Made by a program: the position numbers and the translations under genes
Assembly (NCBI RefSeq): GCF_963678635.1
Contig: NC_087071.1
Span: forward strand, 41,185,797 to 41,249,796
From: Symsagittifera roscoffensis
Taxonomy: Eukaryota > Xenacoelomorpha > Acoela > Convolutidae
Direction of reading: 5' to 3'
Length of the DNA: 64,000 nucleotides
The notes under the pieces: model-generated
What the model saw: the letters and a program-made list of their open reading frames with translations, nothing else
What the model was told of the DNA's origin: nothing
Database searches by the model: none
In this document: one piece after another, positions 44,872 through 56,919 of the stretch
Numbering within the stretch: the first letter of the stretch is position 1
Layout: every line of letters begins with the position of its first letter

Positions 44872-45132
44872 CTATAAACAAAAAGTGAGCTCTAAGTTGC
44901 TATAAAAACTCACTCAAAGTTATGAAAAAAGTGAGCTGAAAAAGAAAGCTCTTTCGACCGTATGGGTCGACCGTTATCCTCTCTGATATATATGTGGTCA
45001 AAAGGCGGCTGTTATTTTTAAGAGTCGATCAAAGTCTAATTTGGCCGATCACGCTCGTGTTTTGTCGAGTTAAATTGACTTGGCTCAAATCTGGTAGACT
45101 TGAGTTCATTATGCCCGAACCTTACTCAAGTT
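44872..45132. other. Intron remnant between CTLD exon and copia element
   Basis: About 260 bp. It contains short repeated motifs (GTCGACC-like, AGTGAGCT) but no gene. The copia element begins right after it, so the intron upstream of this exon has grown by over 5 kb. Confidence 0.5.
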
Positions 45133-45137
45133 TAGTC
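45133..45137 (+). other. Target-site duplication, left (TAGTC)
   Basis: The same five bases follow the other end of the element at 50,266-50,270. Matched 5-bp duplications are usual for copia integrases and show a single insertion with no later exchange of ends. Confidence 0.9.
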
Positions 45138-45380
45138 TATCAAGGTTATTGCAGCGACAAACGGTTGATCAATAAGGAGTGAATTAATGAGATTTGAGTG
45201 ATAATTCCAGTAGCAAATCAGATCAAATATATATGGTAAATCACCCGCACAAAGTTGCTCGGACCAATGACTAAAGGTCATGTTTCACCAGCTAATTTTA
45301 ACAAAAATCGGGAAGTGATCTTTCAGTTTGAACTGAATAAGAAAGATCAATTCCAGTTCAGTTAAGAAAAATCACCAATA
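45138..45380 (-). repeat. Copia 3' LTR (243 bp)
   Basis: In element orientation it starts TATTGGTGATTTTTC and ends CCTTGATA. Its end bases are TA...TA and not the common TG...CA. It is directly preceded (45,381-45,390) by the polypurine tract. Confidence 0.93.
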
Positions 45381-45390
45381 CCCCGCCTTT
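45381..45390 (-). other. Copia polypurine tract
   Basis: Reads AAAGGCGGGG in element orientation, touching the 3' LTR. In the family it primes plus-strand DNA synthesis. Confidence 0.85.
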
Positions 45391-45394
45391 CAAA

Positions 45395-45790
45395 TTAGGT
45401 GGTTCCTTGTAGAATGTCTCGGAAAATTGCAGTTTTGCACTTTCCCAAGTTTTTCGTCAATGCGTCTGCAGGCATGTTTGCTGTTGGTAAAAAGGTTAAT
45501 GTCACCTTCTTCTGTTCAACTAACTCTCGAAGGAAGTGTAGTTTTATGGCAAAATGCTTCGTCTTGCCGTGGTTCATTGAGTGTTTACTAAGGGCAATAC
45601 AAGCTTGGTTATCAACGAAAACTTCTAAAAGCCTATTACAAAATATGCCTAAGTCGCTAAGTATGCCCTGTAAATGAATTCCTTCCTTTACTGTTTCGAC
45701 CACAGCATTGTGTTCTGCTTCGGCTTTTGAAGTTGATACACAACGCTGAAGTCTGCTAGACCAACTGATTACCCCTGAGTTGTCACTGAG
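45395..45790 (-). pseudogene. Copia RNase H domain fossil
   Basis: This is the last pol domain. It contains VFVDNQACIALSKHSMNHGK and KHFAIKLHFLRE, typical of the RNase H end of copia pol, including the aspartate in VDNQ. It is followed by the polypurine tract. Part of the broken polyprotein. Confidence 0.9.
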
Positions 45791-45799
45791 TTTAACACA

Positions 45800-46960
45800 A
45801 TATCATGAGGTAAATCTCCTATTGTCTATTTTTCCAGCCCAGTCCGCATCCGAATAGCTAACAAGATTCAAGGCCTTATCCCTCCTGTATACTAAAGGTA
45901 AACTTTTCGTTCCTAGCAGATATCTAAGACATTTTTTTCCGGCTCTCCAATGCTTTTCACCTGGGTTTTTCACAAAAGAACTTAGAAGATTTGCTGCAAA
46001 GCAAATGTCGGGTCTACTTGATAAAGCTAGGTAATTTAGACAACCAATAAGTCTTCGATAGTCACATTTTTTCATAATTTCTTGTTCTATGCTACCTTCT
46101 AAAGGACAATCTTCTTTTGTCAATTTTTCGTTTCCACCAATAGGGGTAGTTATCGGCTTTGCTTCGGTCATCCTAAATCTTGATATCAATTTTTCAATAT
46201 ATTTCTCCTGGCTTATCCTAATTTCGTTTCCTGAGTAATCAATTTTCATTCCTAAGAACCATTTAAGATCACTTATCTCGCTTATCTCAAATTATTCAGA
46301 GATATTGCTTTCAAACCAGCTACACAAATTTTTGTCTGCTCCACAAACCACTATATCATCGACCCACAAGCAAAGTAAACGTTCTATCTCCCCTCAATCC
46401 TCCTAACAAACAAGCACTCATCATAAACTGAATTTTCGAAACCTAAATCCTCAAGATAGCTTTTTAGAGTCCTATGCCAGTTTCTACCGGACTGCTTCAG
46501 TCCATAAAGACTTTTCTTCAGAAGACAAACTAAAGGTTTTCCTTCTTCATCAAACTTCTCGAACCCTTCAGGTTGCTTCATAAGAATTTCTTCATCTAGT
46601 TTGGCATACAAATATGCAGTTTTAACGTCTAACTGTCTCAACTGATACCTATTTTGAACTGCTAAGCTCAGGACTAATCTTATGGTCGACATCTTGGCTG
46701 TAGGCGTATACGTTTCGTGACAATCCCTTCCCTCAACTTGGCTAAAACCTTTAGCAACAAACCTAGCCTTAAACCTGGAAACTTCACCATTAGGTCCGTA
46801 CTTCAAAGCAAAATGCCATCTGCTGCCTATAGGCTTCTCTCCTCTATTTCTAACTAGTTCCCAAACTTTGTTTTCCTCTAATGAATCAAACTCTTTTTTC
46901 ATTGCTTCTTGCCAGTCAGGGTCTGCTAAAGCTTCCTTAGCAGTTTTTGGTATATTTTCG
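45800..46960 (-). pseudogene. Copia reverse transcriptase domain fossil
   Basis: The N-terminal part shows GSRWHFALKYGPNGEVSRFK and LRQLDVKTAYLYAKLDEEI, with KSLYGLKQSGRNWH further on. These are the copia-type RT fingers, palm and thumb signatures. The family's YVDD active-site region and a following ISQEKYIEKL connection segment are also recognisable. Nearest relatives are Ty1/copia elements of animals. Broken. Confidence 0.92.
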
Positions 46961-47039
46961 AGAACTTGTCCACAAAATACTACATCACCTACTCTTTCTC
47001 CTTCGTCACTTTCTATCTTTTTTTCAAAGTAGAACTTAG

Positions 47040-47900
47040 ATTAGTCAAAACTAACGTTTCTAGACTTTTGCACTTTGAGTTTTCCTTCACTCTCAATTCC
47101 TATCAGATGAGCTTTACTATTTTCCGATGTCCCCAGAAAAATTCTCCTTCTAGAGTTTTTGTCTAGTTTTTTCCGAAACTGTTTTTCCACGTAACTATAC
47201 GCTACACACCCAAAAGTTTTCACAAAATTAAGGTTGAGTTTTTCTCCATACATTGACTCGTAGGGTGTATTGCCTATAGCAGAATGAAAGAACATATTTT
47301 TGAGATAAGTAGCCATATTAGGAGCATAAGGCCAATAAGTTTTCGATAAATTCGCATCAAAAATCATGTAGCGAGCCATTGCCCACAACCTTTCTATCTT
47401 TCCGTTCTCTTGAGGGATACAAGGAGCCGATGTTTCCATCCTTATTTTTTGTTTCCTACAAACTCGCATAAAATCTTGACCAATGTACTCTCCTGCGCCG
47501 TCTGAAACTAAAGTCGGAGGGACTCCTATGTCTGCAATGAACCTTTCCAATTTTTCTGTTGCCTCATCTCTCGTCTTCATGAAATAAATTTTCAGATATC
47601 TAGAAAAACTGTCCACAAAACCTATAGCATATCTATGTCCATCCTCAGCTAGCGGGTCGATAGGACCTAAAATATCTGTGCGAACAAAATCTAGTGTCCT
47701 GGTTGCCCTGGTATAAGAATTTTTCGGGACTGGCTTTTTTTTGCTTTATTCAACTCACAAGTTTCATAATTCTCAATTTTAAAATCACTAATCTTCATGC
47801 CTTCAACATGTTGCTACAAAAGACTTAAATCTTTGTAGTTTTAATGACCTATCCTGCAATGCCACTGTTTCAATGTACTTACTACATAACACTAGTTTTT
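47040..47900 (-). pseudogene. Copia integrase domain fossil
   Basis: Contains the core MDSFSRYLKIYFMK, VSDGAGEYIGQDF, and QENGKIERLWAMARYMI, the last holding the catalytic Glu region, followed by a GKP-type C-terminal FGCVAYSY block. In copia elements the integrase precedes RT, as here. The zinc-binding start of the domain is worn. Broken. Confidence 0.92.
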
Positions 47901-47902
47901 TC

Positions 47903-49234
47903 CTACAAAATTGTCCCATAAAAAAGACCGCTTTCCTCTCTTAATGGGTAAACTGATCCATTTCCCTGGCGAACAAACGAGCTCGCGCCAAAAACAACTT
48001 CTGCTCCTGCTTTCTGCATTTTTGATACACTCAGCAAACTTCTTGAGTTTTCAGGAACGTACAAAGTATCCTTCAGCTCAATCATCTTAAACTCGCCTTT
48101 CTCATTTTTTACTCTGAATCTAACTTCACCTTTCCCTAAAATTTTTGATTCAGAGAAATTTGCATTGCTAACCGATCCTTTGAAGTTCTCATCTAAACTA
48201 ACAAACATGTTTCGATCCTTAATCATTTTACTGGTAGCTCCAGAGTCTACAACTAAGTCCTCGCCCGGAGACACTCCACTCAGGAAACTAAAATGAGCCT
48301 CTGTTTCAGCTACTAGGTTCTGCTGTTCTCGTTTCGTCTTACTAATTAACTTTTTCTTTGCTTGGCAATATTTTGCAATATGTCCAAACTCCTTGCACTC
48401 ATAGCACTGAATTTTTCGAGCTCTATCTTCACTATCTCGTCTGCTGCTTAAGTTTTCTCTGCACTGCTTCGACACATGTCCTCTTTTATGACACTTGAAA
48501 CAAACTCTGTTCTCGCTATTAAAAGCATGCTCTTTTTCGATTACTTGTCTCTCGCTATCAAAATTCACTAAATCTCTTTTCAACGCATCTAAACTTTTAT
48601 CATCTCTCTTAAACTTAGGTACAGTAGAAAAAGTTTCAAATTGTTTTGGAAGTCCTTTCAAAATGATTGAAATTAACCTTTTTTCACTCACTCCTTCGTT
48701 CACTTGTTCTAAGTTATACTGAATCTCCTCTGCTCTAGTCAAAAAATCTATCACTGTTTCATTGCTATTCTTTTTCAAAGTTGTAAGTTCGGAGATTAAT
48801 TTTTGCAGCATGAGTCTTTCAAATTTTTTAAACCTTTTCCGTAAAACATCCCAAGCTTTGCTACCATTGCCTTTATAAGGTCTTAAAAACAAAACTGATT
48901 TCTTATCTAGAGCCTGCTCAAGTTCGTACCAGATATGCAACTGTTTTTCTTCAAAAATCCTTTTTCCTTTATCTATCGCAGCTTGTTTTTGATCACTGCT
49001 TGCATTCGGTCTTAAACTTGGCATAAAGTTTCTATTAACAACTGTCTCATCTAAAATCTTGTTTAACTTCAAGTGAAAAATTCGTGCCTCAAATTGCTCT
49101 TCAAAGTAGGAAAAATCTTCTTCTTTTGCCGAAAAAACTATCCTATCAGTTTTCGAAATTTCTTTCCTAATCCAAGTTCTTATTTTTGACTTAATTCTCA
49201 CACACAAAAAAATAAGCTCCAGTCCAAAACTCAA
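47903..49234 (-). pseudogene. Copia Gag and protease region fossil
   Basis: The N-terminal 220 residues have the UBN2-type copia Gag look (VLRKRFKKFERLMLQKLISE). Two zinc knuckles follow (CFKCHKRGHVSKQC and CYECKEFGHIAKYC). Then comes the aspartic-protease active site VVDSGATSKM and a LYVPENSRSLLSVSKM block that links to the integrase. This is the best-kept part of the element. Confidence 0.93.
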
Positions 49235-50008
49235 AAAATTAAGTATTGCCCTAGGTAAAGCTCAATGACCCCGTTTTCTCTTATATCAAAATCATATTCT
49301 ATAAACATCGATATCGCCCGCTTATATAACTATGCAAGTATATTTGATAACCTAAATCTGATTTGGAACCTAACGGAGTGCGTACTGAATAACACATCAG
49401 CGACATAGCAAAGCTAAGGTCCCTCCTCAGATTTCATACTAGGTAATATATATGTTAGCAAAATAGAAATTCGTTTTTTTATTCTGGGGGTATCAGTTTC
49501 TTTTTCTTTTAATTGCAATTTATTTTTTGGATTGATTTTGTGTCGGATTCGAGCAACCGCGTACGAACGAATTTATCCTTCCGCAAAAATTGAGTATAAA
49601 TCAGCAACTTTTACAAATAAAACATGTAATTTATCAGTTTGTTTCAGTTTTATTTCACTATCAATAGTGTAGTGCTTCTTCCACTGCTGTGCTCACTCAG
49701 TGCCCCTTCGTGCAGCTTTTGACCGTCTTCTCTTCTTCTCTGTTGTGTTTCCTTGCTTCTATCGTCAGAGTTGTCTATCTCTACAAGTTGTGTTGCCCTT
49801 CTTCTATATTTGCACTTCTCTGTCTGATCAATCGTCTATCTCCAAGTAGTTTTGGCCTGCTTCTCTCGCAGTTGTCTAACTGATCAGTTGTATATTTCAA
49901 GTTGTGATTTTCACTGTCACAACTCCACTGCAAATCTCAGCTTTTTTCCTTATTCGCTTGAATAAACAGTCAATCTTGACTCCTGACTTCTCACTCGTGA
50001 TTGAGCAT
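49235..50008 (-). other. Copia leader between primer site and Gag
   Basis: About 770 bp, long for a copia leader, with a pyrimidine-rich (+ strand) stretch at 49,680-49,880 built on CTTCTTCTCTG-like words. I see no coding. It may include foreign sequence. Confidence 0.6.
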
Positions 50009-50022
50009 CTGGGCCCATAACC
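50009..50022 (-). other. Copia primer-binding site
   Basis: GGTTATGGGCCCAG in element orientation, right after the 5' LTR. It matches the copia-type site that pairs with the inner part of initiator tRNA-Met, and not with the 3' end used by most LTR elements. Confidence 0.85.
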
Positions 50023-50265
50023 TATCAAGGTTATTGCAGCGACAAACGGTTGATTAACAAGGAATGAATTAATGAGGTTTGAGTGATAATTCCAGTAGCA
50101 AATCAGATCAAATATATATGGTAAATCACCCGCACAAAGTTGCTCGGACCAATGACTAAAGGTCATGTTTGACCAGCTAATTTTAACAAAAATCGGGAAG
50201 TGATCTTTCAGTTTGAGCTGAATAAGAAAGATCAATTCCAGTTCAGTTAGGAAAAATCACCAATA
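50023..50265 (-). repeat. Copia 5' LTR (243 bp)
   Basis: Same length as the 3' LTR, with about 7 differences. Starts TATTGGTGATTTTTC and ends CCTTGATA next to the primer site. Should contain the element's promoter; the TATATATGG stretch near 50,116 read on the minus strand is a possible TATA region. Confidence 0.93.
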
Positions 50266-50270
50266 TAGTC
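50266..50270 (+). other. Target-site duplication, right (TAGTC)
   Basis: Matches 45,133-45,137. Confidence 0.9.
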
Positions 50271-52265
50271 GACCCTGGTCAACCTTGGTTACATTTGCTT
50301 TATTTTGTTTTTCGATTCAAGAACTCGGATTCTCATCAAGTCATGATAAAGTGAGTTTTGGGCGACCCTGGGCATTTCTGATTGTCCTTACAAAAAAAGA
50401 CACCCAATCTTAGACCAGAAAGACAAAACAGTTCGGTGAATGTCGAAAAAAAATCAGTTTCACTATTTTGAAGTTATTTGCTTTTTACATCAAATACTCA
50501 GAGAAAGACCTCAGTAATTCGAAAAATTGGCAAAAAGTTACACCATTTGAAAACATTAGGAGGCCAAACTGTGCATTTTGTGCATTGTAGGCGGATTCCG
50601 CTAAAAGGACGCTCCCTTTGTTCTTCTTTTGCTCATTATTTTCCTTTGATCGTTTCGACAAAGTTTTAACATGTTTAAAGAATTGTCTCTGGAATCCAGC
50701 AACATACAGACACAGATCTGTGTGCCTAACCAGTGCACAGTTTGGCTTTACTTTACATATTTTTTAATGCCTTGAAGGCTTAGAGCTCCTAAGCTTCCAG
50801 CCACTCATGTTTTATAGGAGAAAAAAGAGTGGTATATTATGACTAATCTCAAAATTTGGAACATTTCTTTTGGCTCCAAGCACAAAATTTGCCGCGCTAT
50901 ATTGAGGATTTTTTTCTAGTCTTGTTTTTTTTTAATCGATGGCCTTTCAGTTTGCAAGCTTTGATTGGTTGCTACATACCTGTAAGCTCAGTTTCTTTTG
51001 ATTATGTTAAGAAAAAGTGAACATAGTTATTTGCTTTATTTTATAATTTCAAGGTACAGTAAATTTTTCATCTTACAGAGTTAATCAGAAGCATGCTAAT
51101 TTATAGCATGCCATCGTTTGGCTGGTCTTGAATTTTCCGGCTCATTTTTACGTTCATCTGCTTCTCGAGATTCAGTAACAAGGTATGAACCTTTAACCTT
51201 CTACTCTCATTCAGAATCAACTTGCTCGCTCAGCCGGTCCAAGCCTACTAATCTCTTTTCAAGCTCAGCGACAGGCTGTTGACGCTGAAGAAAAAATCCG
51301 CGACCAGAGTATGTAAGTACGCGCTGACATTGTATCCACACTGCGGCTCGGAAGTTTCCTGCAGTTCTGCCGTAAAGTTAAAAGTCAGTGGCTGCGACCC
51401 TATAATCTAAGCTGCGCCCATTCTCGAAAGAACATAATTTTCCGCAAAATTTTCAGCACAAACGCAGTCGTTTTCAATTTTTATTTATGTATATAACGCT
51501 TGTTGCCAATTGAACTGTGGCTGATTCGATTTGTTACTACTGTTTCCAAGTTAAGTTTTCTAGATCTTATCCAATTATTGATTGAGCGAGTAACAAATAC
51601 AGCGCATGTGAGCAGCTCGTTATAGTTTTTGTGGTTAAACTTTAAGCATCACATTGGCTGGTTGCTTCATAGAAGGTAAACACAAAACGGTTGATTTACA
51701 AAACATTAGTTTCTATTTCAGCACAAAGTTTGAAAGAAAACAAATTTTAATTGTGATTTTTGCTACAAACAATGGTCTTAATGGTGTAGAAAAACCAAAG
51801 TTTAGTTTTCATTCCTTTTATTTCATTATAAAAAACGATTAATTGATTGCAAAAGCTGAAAAACCCACTGCAATTTTTTTCTAGGGTTTGCGTGTCAGCC
51901 CTACAAACTCCTTAATGCTTTCTTTAAAAAATATATCTCTGAATTTCAATGTCAAGCGTTTTTGGCAATCTAGAGGGCATTAACGGACAGAAGATTATAA
52001 AAATTAAATTGTTATCGCAGATCAGCGTTTTTGACAACATCCTTATATAATTAGTTGCTGCTGACTTCAATCATTTTCCAGTTCCAAGCGTTATCTATTA
52101 TTAAGCATTTATACTTGATTGGGGGGAAGTTTTTTTTGTGTTTCAATCCTGTAGCTTTCTGACAGAATAGTTAAAATCATAGTTTTGGAGGTAGTGAGCA
52201 AACGAATGATAGTATTTATGTACGCCTCAATTTGCTGCATTGTGAGCCACATAGTTCTTTTATTT
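50271..52265. other. No gene supported
   Basis: AT-rich. A GC-richer patch at 51,120-51,420 has an exon-like look on the plus strand: CATTCAG, then an open stretch with SAGPSLLISFQAQRQAV, then a GTAAGT shortly after an in-frame TATG. It is too short and unlike anything I know, so it is not called. Confidence 0.4.
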
Positions 52266-52479
52266 TCAGAGTTTATAAATTAGCCAAGTGAGTAATGCTA
52301 CACGACACAAATGTTTGTTTCTGACCTGTGTTGAGTAATGTATGACAACGAAGTGACATACGGGAGCTCCAAGGTCAGCTGCTTGTAATACAAAACAAGT
52401 TACACTTATCTGTTTTGGCGTTGCAACTTTGGCATGATTATCAGAAAAGGGCACGTTTATTGATTGTAATCACAAACAC

Positions 52480-52915
52480 ACTTGTAGATAACTTCGCCGT
52501 AAGCAACTTTTGAGGCTTCGTTAAGGGCAGGTAATTGATAATTCGGCTTTACATTGAAACCTCCTAATTTTCGAAGGAGGTTGAAGCTAGATACAGTTCA
52601 ATCCAAACTCGTTTCTCATGGCGTTTGTGATTTGAAAGAAGGTCATCCCATGCAAGGACATCTTTTCAAACATCTTTAAGGATAACCTTCAAGATATCAG
52701 CGATGGGGCGATGATGCGCAGAGGGTTGGGTAAACACGCGATCAATGACAAGAGCTTCCGTATAGTCTAGCTATTTCCAGCATAGGCAACTTCGACCAGT
52801 TTTGGTGCTTGAAGACGTCTTTGTTTTATCCAACTTAACAAAAATTACACGATGGTTCGATTCAGCTGTGTCCCACTGGTCGACTATATCAGTTATGTCA
52901 GTCGATAAGGTAAAA
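52480..52915 (-). pseudogene. Protein-like patch of unknown origin
   Basis: One minus-strand frame keeps protein-like composition for about 140 codons with two stops: LSTDITDIVDQWDTAESNHR near 52,900, VIDRVFTQPSAHHRPIADIL near 52,740, and LLSNHKRHEKRVWIELYLAS near 52,610. GC content is above the surroundings. I do not recognise a family. It could be a decayed transposase, or an exon of the host gene that lies on the same strand. Confidence 0.35.
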
Positions 52916-53339
52916 AAAACTTCGTCAGAGCAAACTCACGATTATATGTGTATGTTTAGGACACTGAGACTACTTGATTTCATTTTTCATTCCTAATCCA
53001 GTTAGTTGCTTCTTTGCTTTATCGGTGCGAAGTCATTAGATGTTTGATGTATAAAGTCTGTTGATGGCAAGCACCCCACTCCGAACATCAGCCGTGTGTA
53101 ATAATTTTGATTTTTGTTGGTTGTTGTTATCCACAGAAAATGGAGGGCTGATTCATTCTTGTTCCATATGCAAACTGCATGAGCATGGTTTCTGTTGTTA
53201 CCTTTGTTGGAAAGATCAGGTCCCGTTAGCAGATTTTTGTTGAAAGAGTTTATTCTGACTTTTGAGGCTGAAGTTAGGCAGTTTTTTGAAATTTCTCTTT
53301 TTTTATTGCGTTTAAGATGGGCTGAGAGTGAATGTAACA

Positions 53340-55457
53340 TGGTCGTTTTGGTTTTGAATCTATGAAAACGACGCTTTGATCTGAATTTCTGAATGTTAAA
53401 CTTTGGGGTCTTTGATACATCTCTGGAGGAATTGAGTCATTTTTCAATTGTTTTTAGAGCCTCAAAATTGTGCGTTATGTGCATTTTAGTTGTTAGATCA
53501 TTTAAATAATCCTTCCAAAAAAGACGAATTGCTTAATGATCACCTTTATCGTATAATTCCATGGAAAGTTTTGTAGGCCTGTTTCAATTAACAGACGAAA
53601 AACTAGAGTCTAGCTTTCGGTGCCTGTTGAAGACCAATTACTTGTTACAAAGTCCGTGAATGGTGTCTCGTCATTCATAGATGCTAAGAGCATTTCTCTG
53701 TCGAACTCTTTGTAGCTATGCAAAAGAATTTTGTTTTTAGTTTCGTCGTTATCACACTGTCATTGCTTCTTGATTGATCAGGTACGAGTCCAACTTGAGA
53801 GGAAGGTTTTTTCAAAAAGTGTACTTTAAAGGACACAAAAAGTACTGCATTGTGTCAATGCAAGAAAACTTGAATTATGTTGCTTTTTAACTGCACAGAA
53901 AATTATTTCAAAACACAGATTTGGTTGAGTTCTGTATTAGAAGAGTAATTGAAAGGCCAGTTTTCATTGAAATAAACTTAGAGTAAAAGGAACATTTGCT
54001 GCTGTTGCAATGCTATTGGTCAAAATGAACAGATTCGCGTTCAATGATTATTCCCCGCAAACTGTTGCTTCAGAATAAGTTTTTTGTTTTCTCGGAGACC
54101 CTAATTTTTCGGCTTCTATGTTTGGTGCATATGACATGCTGCTGCAGTTTTCATAAGTAGTAACAGTTGGGACCAAACAGTTTGATTGGCATCACAGACA
54201 GTTGATTTCCTAATTTTAGGGACACGCAGTTGCACATGTTGTAGGGGATTGTGTTTTCATACAAGCATTGTCCAGTGATTCACAAAGCAGGGTTTAGGTT
54301 TTGATGGCGTTATTTTCTTGTGCTCGATCGAAGCTGTGATCCTGAAGCGACGATCCATGTTTGTAAGTGCAAGGTCGGTAATAAGCGGTCAAGCATACTG
54401 GTCGGTAATAAGCGGTCAAGCATACTGGTTGGTAATAAGTGGACAAGAAAATTATAGAAAAAATTTTTTTCTTCACTTTTTATTCATTGATTTGCTAAAT
54501 TTTTTAGAATTTTGGGGTTTTCAGTTTTAATGAACTGGCTGATCCAGAAAACATTGCTTAAGGTTGCCTCTTGAAAATTGTTGTATTGAGCGTTAGTTTT
54601 AGTTGAACCTGGTACTGCTATTTTGGCTTTCCTGACTAAAGTCTTATGTTTTCGGTTTTTAGACTGACGATAAACTTGAATTTTCGATCACGATTTTCAT
54701 AAGTTGCGTGGAGATTGCTCCATTAGTTTGTTCAAGGATTAACAGTTTTTTAATACCAACAATTAAGATATCAGAGTGCAGAAAAAATTTTTAAGCAAAG
54801 CTCTTGAAAGCAAAAAAAAACTCTTTCGTGATGATTTCCCAACAACTTTAACAAAACTTTCATAGCAGGCAATAGGATTAAATGTTGATGCATTAAGTAA
54901 ATAACTGCCTCGGTACACTTCCAGTAACTTTATAAGTAAACTACACAGATTTGATTGGTTAAAGGCTGCGCAAGAAACTTAACTTTGTTTTAAATTACTA
55001 TCAAAACATTGAAAATATCAAAAAACCTACAACTTGTTCTGAAGTTGAGGTGTTCAAACACACTCTTAGCATGCTACTTCAAAAAGAAAAAAAAATGAGC
55101 CAGAAAAAATTGTTGATCATTCTTTCTTACTCTTTTTCCGTTTTGATTTGATCATATATGCTTTTGAAATATTATTCACATTAAAGTAAGCAAAAACCTT
55201 TGCTGATATTTTCAAAATTTTTGTTTTGGCTCGACCGAATACAGTTATGGGCTTTTTTCAGATTCTCACCTCCTCGTGAAGTTACGGTAAAAATTTGTTT
55301 CAAAATTGTTCATAGGCTGATTTTTTGTGCAGAAATCTTGTTTACCCATTTTATGACAGTTTAGAAAGATCAGAAATAGTTTTAAATAAAGGAATTTCAG
55401 AAAAAAATCATGGATGCACTAGAAAAAAGCCCAGTATTTTTTTTTGCCCATAACCGA
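53340..55457. other. AT-rich stretch, no gene seen
   Basis: Only a small minisatellite at 54,373-54,449 stands out. Short frames on both strands have no family resemblance. Confidence 0.5.
54373..54449 (+). repeat. 27-bp minisatellite, about 3 units
   Basis: Unit GGTCGGTAATAAGCGGTCAA followed by GCATACT. The third unit is diverged. Confidence 0.85.
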
Positions 55458-55623
55458 CTATTTAGTTTCATTAAGGCCTGTCAAGTCTTGAGTAGCCGTA
55501 GCCAAGTAAAACGAACCCTCATTTGTCCAAAAGGTTGAGTGTAATACTTTAGTTTCCCAAAACATGTGGTCCAAATCACCGCGTCTCCAAGGCTCCCAAA
55601 CTCTTGAGAAGCTCTTTGAGGGC
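55458..55623 (-). CDS. Possible decayed CTLD-like exon
   Basis: This begins at an acceptor-like AATCTTTAG. In one frame it reads ALKELLKSLGALETR, like the CTLD helix before the WIGL strand. In another it reads FWTNEGSFYLATATQDLTGL, like the FW-x-G...GSFY-...TGQ-L part of invertebrate CTLDs. If both are real, the exon has shifted frame once. It lies on the gene's strand, in the place where the missing first half of the CTLD at 44,620-44,871 is expected. No good donor is seen. It could be a dead duplicate exon, or a chance match. Confidence 0.3.
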
Positions 55624-56919
55624 CTAAAGATTATAAGTGGTGATGATAAATTGATCAATGCTGTTGAAAAATCAATAAACTTCTAACTGGTACAGAGCCT
55701 ACTTGTTTGATGTTTTTCACGCCTCAAGAAAAGTTATACATATACGTGTCCAAATTCATCTTGCTTAGCAAAAACTATAATATTTTTCTACGATCATCGT
55801 TTCCACATATTTTCAAAATTTTGTCTGTTTTTTTTCTATCTATTAAACTTTTTGTCAAAGAATGTTCCATAAACTAAAACAAGTCTATAAATTTCTTCAC
55901 TTTTTTCAGCTCAGTGAATTGCAGTATTTTATTTTAACTAGTGTAATTGATATAACTATTCCTGATGTTATGACCTTGAAATTTTCACTCTATCCGGCGG
56001 AGAGAATATTTTCTCTGTTTTTAATATTTTTAACTTCGATATTAGATCTTTTCTTACTTTTAACTTTTATCTGTACATCAGCAGAACACACTACATGTAA
56101 CAATCAATAATTTTATCATGGCTCAGTCAGACAGTGAAGAATCTAACATGAGAGGTATATCTCCAGTTCGGCAAAATCATATTTTTTGGACCCACTAATT
56201 CCATAGGAAGAGTGGAGCGATTTTTTTCACCTCGATGTGTTCGCGAAAAAGAACATAGATATAGAAAAACTACTTAATCCCATAGAAAGACACCATCCAC
56301 AACAGCCATTATTGACGAATCCACCAGATAACGGAACATAAATCGAAGAAACATCACTCCTACACCGAAATGCCCGAGGCTAAAAATGATTACACGACCT
56401 TAATCTCTTCGTTAAAGGCAGGAAACAAAGCAATTAAACAGCATCAGAGTCAACGATGCTGACAAGAAACTTCGGTCATACATCTATTCAGACCTCGGAA
56501 ACAAAAGTAAAAATCCTTCAAAATTTGCTCAAAGAGTTCTAGGACAGTTTGTCTATAGCAGTCGTGAGAAAACCAAAAATCAAGTTCGAATGAAAAATAT
56601 GGGTGTAAAAAAACAAAAGGAAAGGGAATCTCTAGATCAGTTTTGGGCAGCCTCTGTTGAAATGGCAAAGAAATGAGACATATTCACTGGAGAAGATGAA
56701 TGGATAAGAGACATTTTTAAAAACAACCTGAAGAACTCGAGAAAAATTACACACCGAAACACATCCCCTATTATAAGCACTAAATATAGCAGTAATTGAC
56801 AAAAAAAGGGATCGCAAACCACATGAAGAAGACGAGAAAATTAATTTCGGATCGTCTGTCCATATAACTCTTAATCATTTTGTTGTCAAAAGTCAACCAA
56901 TTCCAAACATCGAGCGGAT

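Larger units (their letters stand above)
45138..50265 (-). mobile_element. Ty1/copia retrotransposon, both LTRs and target duplication kept
   Basis: A copia-type element of about 5.13 kb on the minus strand, inserted in the intron upstream of the CTLD exon and in the same sense as that gene. Both 243-bp LTRs, the primer site, the polypurine tract and a 5-bp target duplication (TAGTC at 45,133-45,137 and 50,266-50,270) are present. Gag, protease, integrase, reverse transcriptase and RNase H follow in copia order. The coding region has about half a dozen breaks, so the element is dead. The LTRs differ at about 7 of 243 sites (about 97% identical), which makes it much younger than the gypsy fossils. 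Confidence 0.95.

Noticed and set aside
51120-51420. GC-richer patch with exon-like borders on the plus strand
   Set aside because: Only about 30 codons are open, with a stop close to the donor-like site, and there is no family match; kept as a note in the spacer entry.
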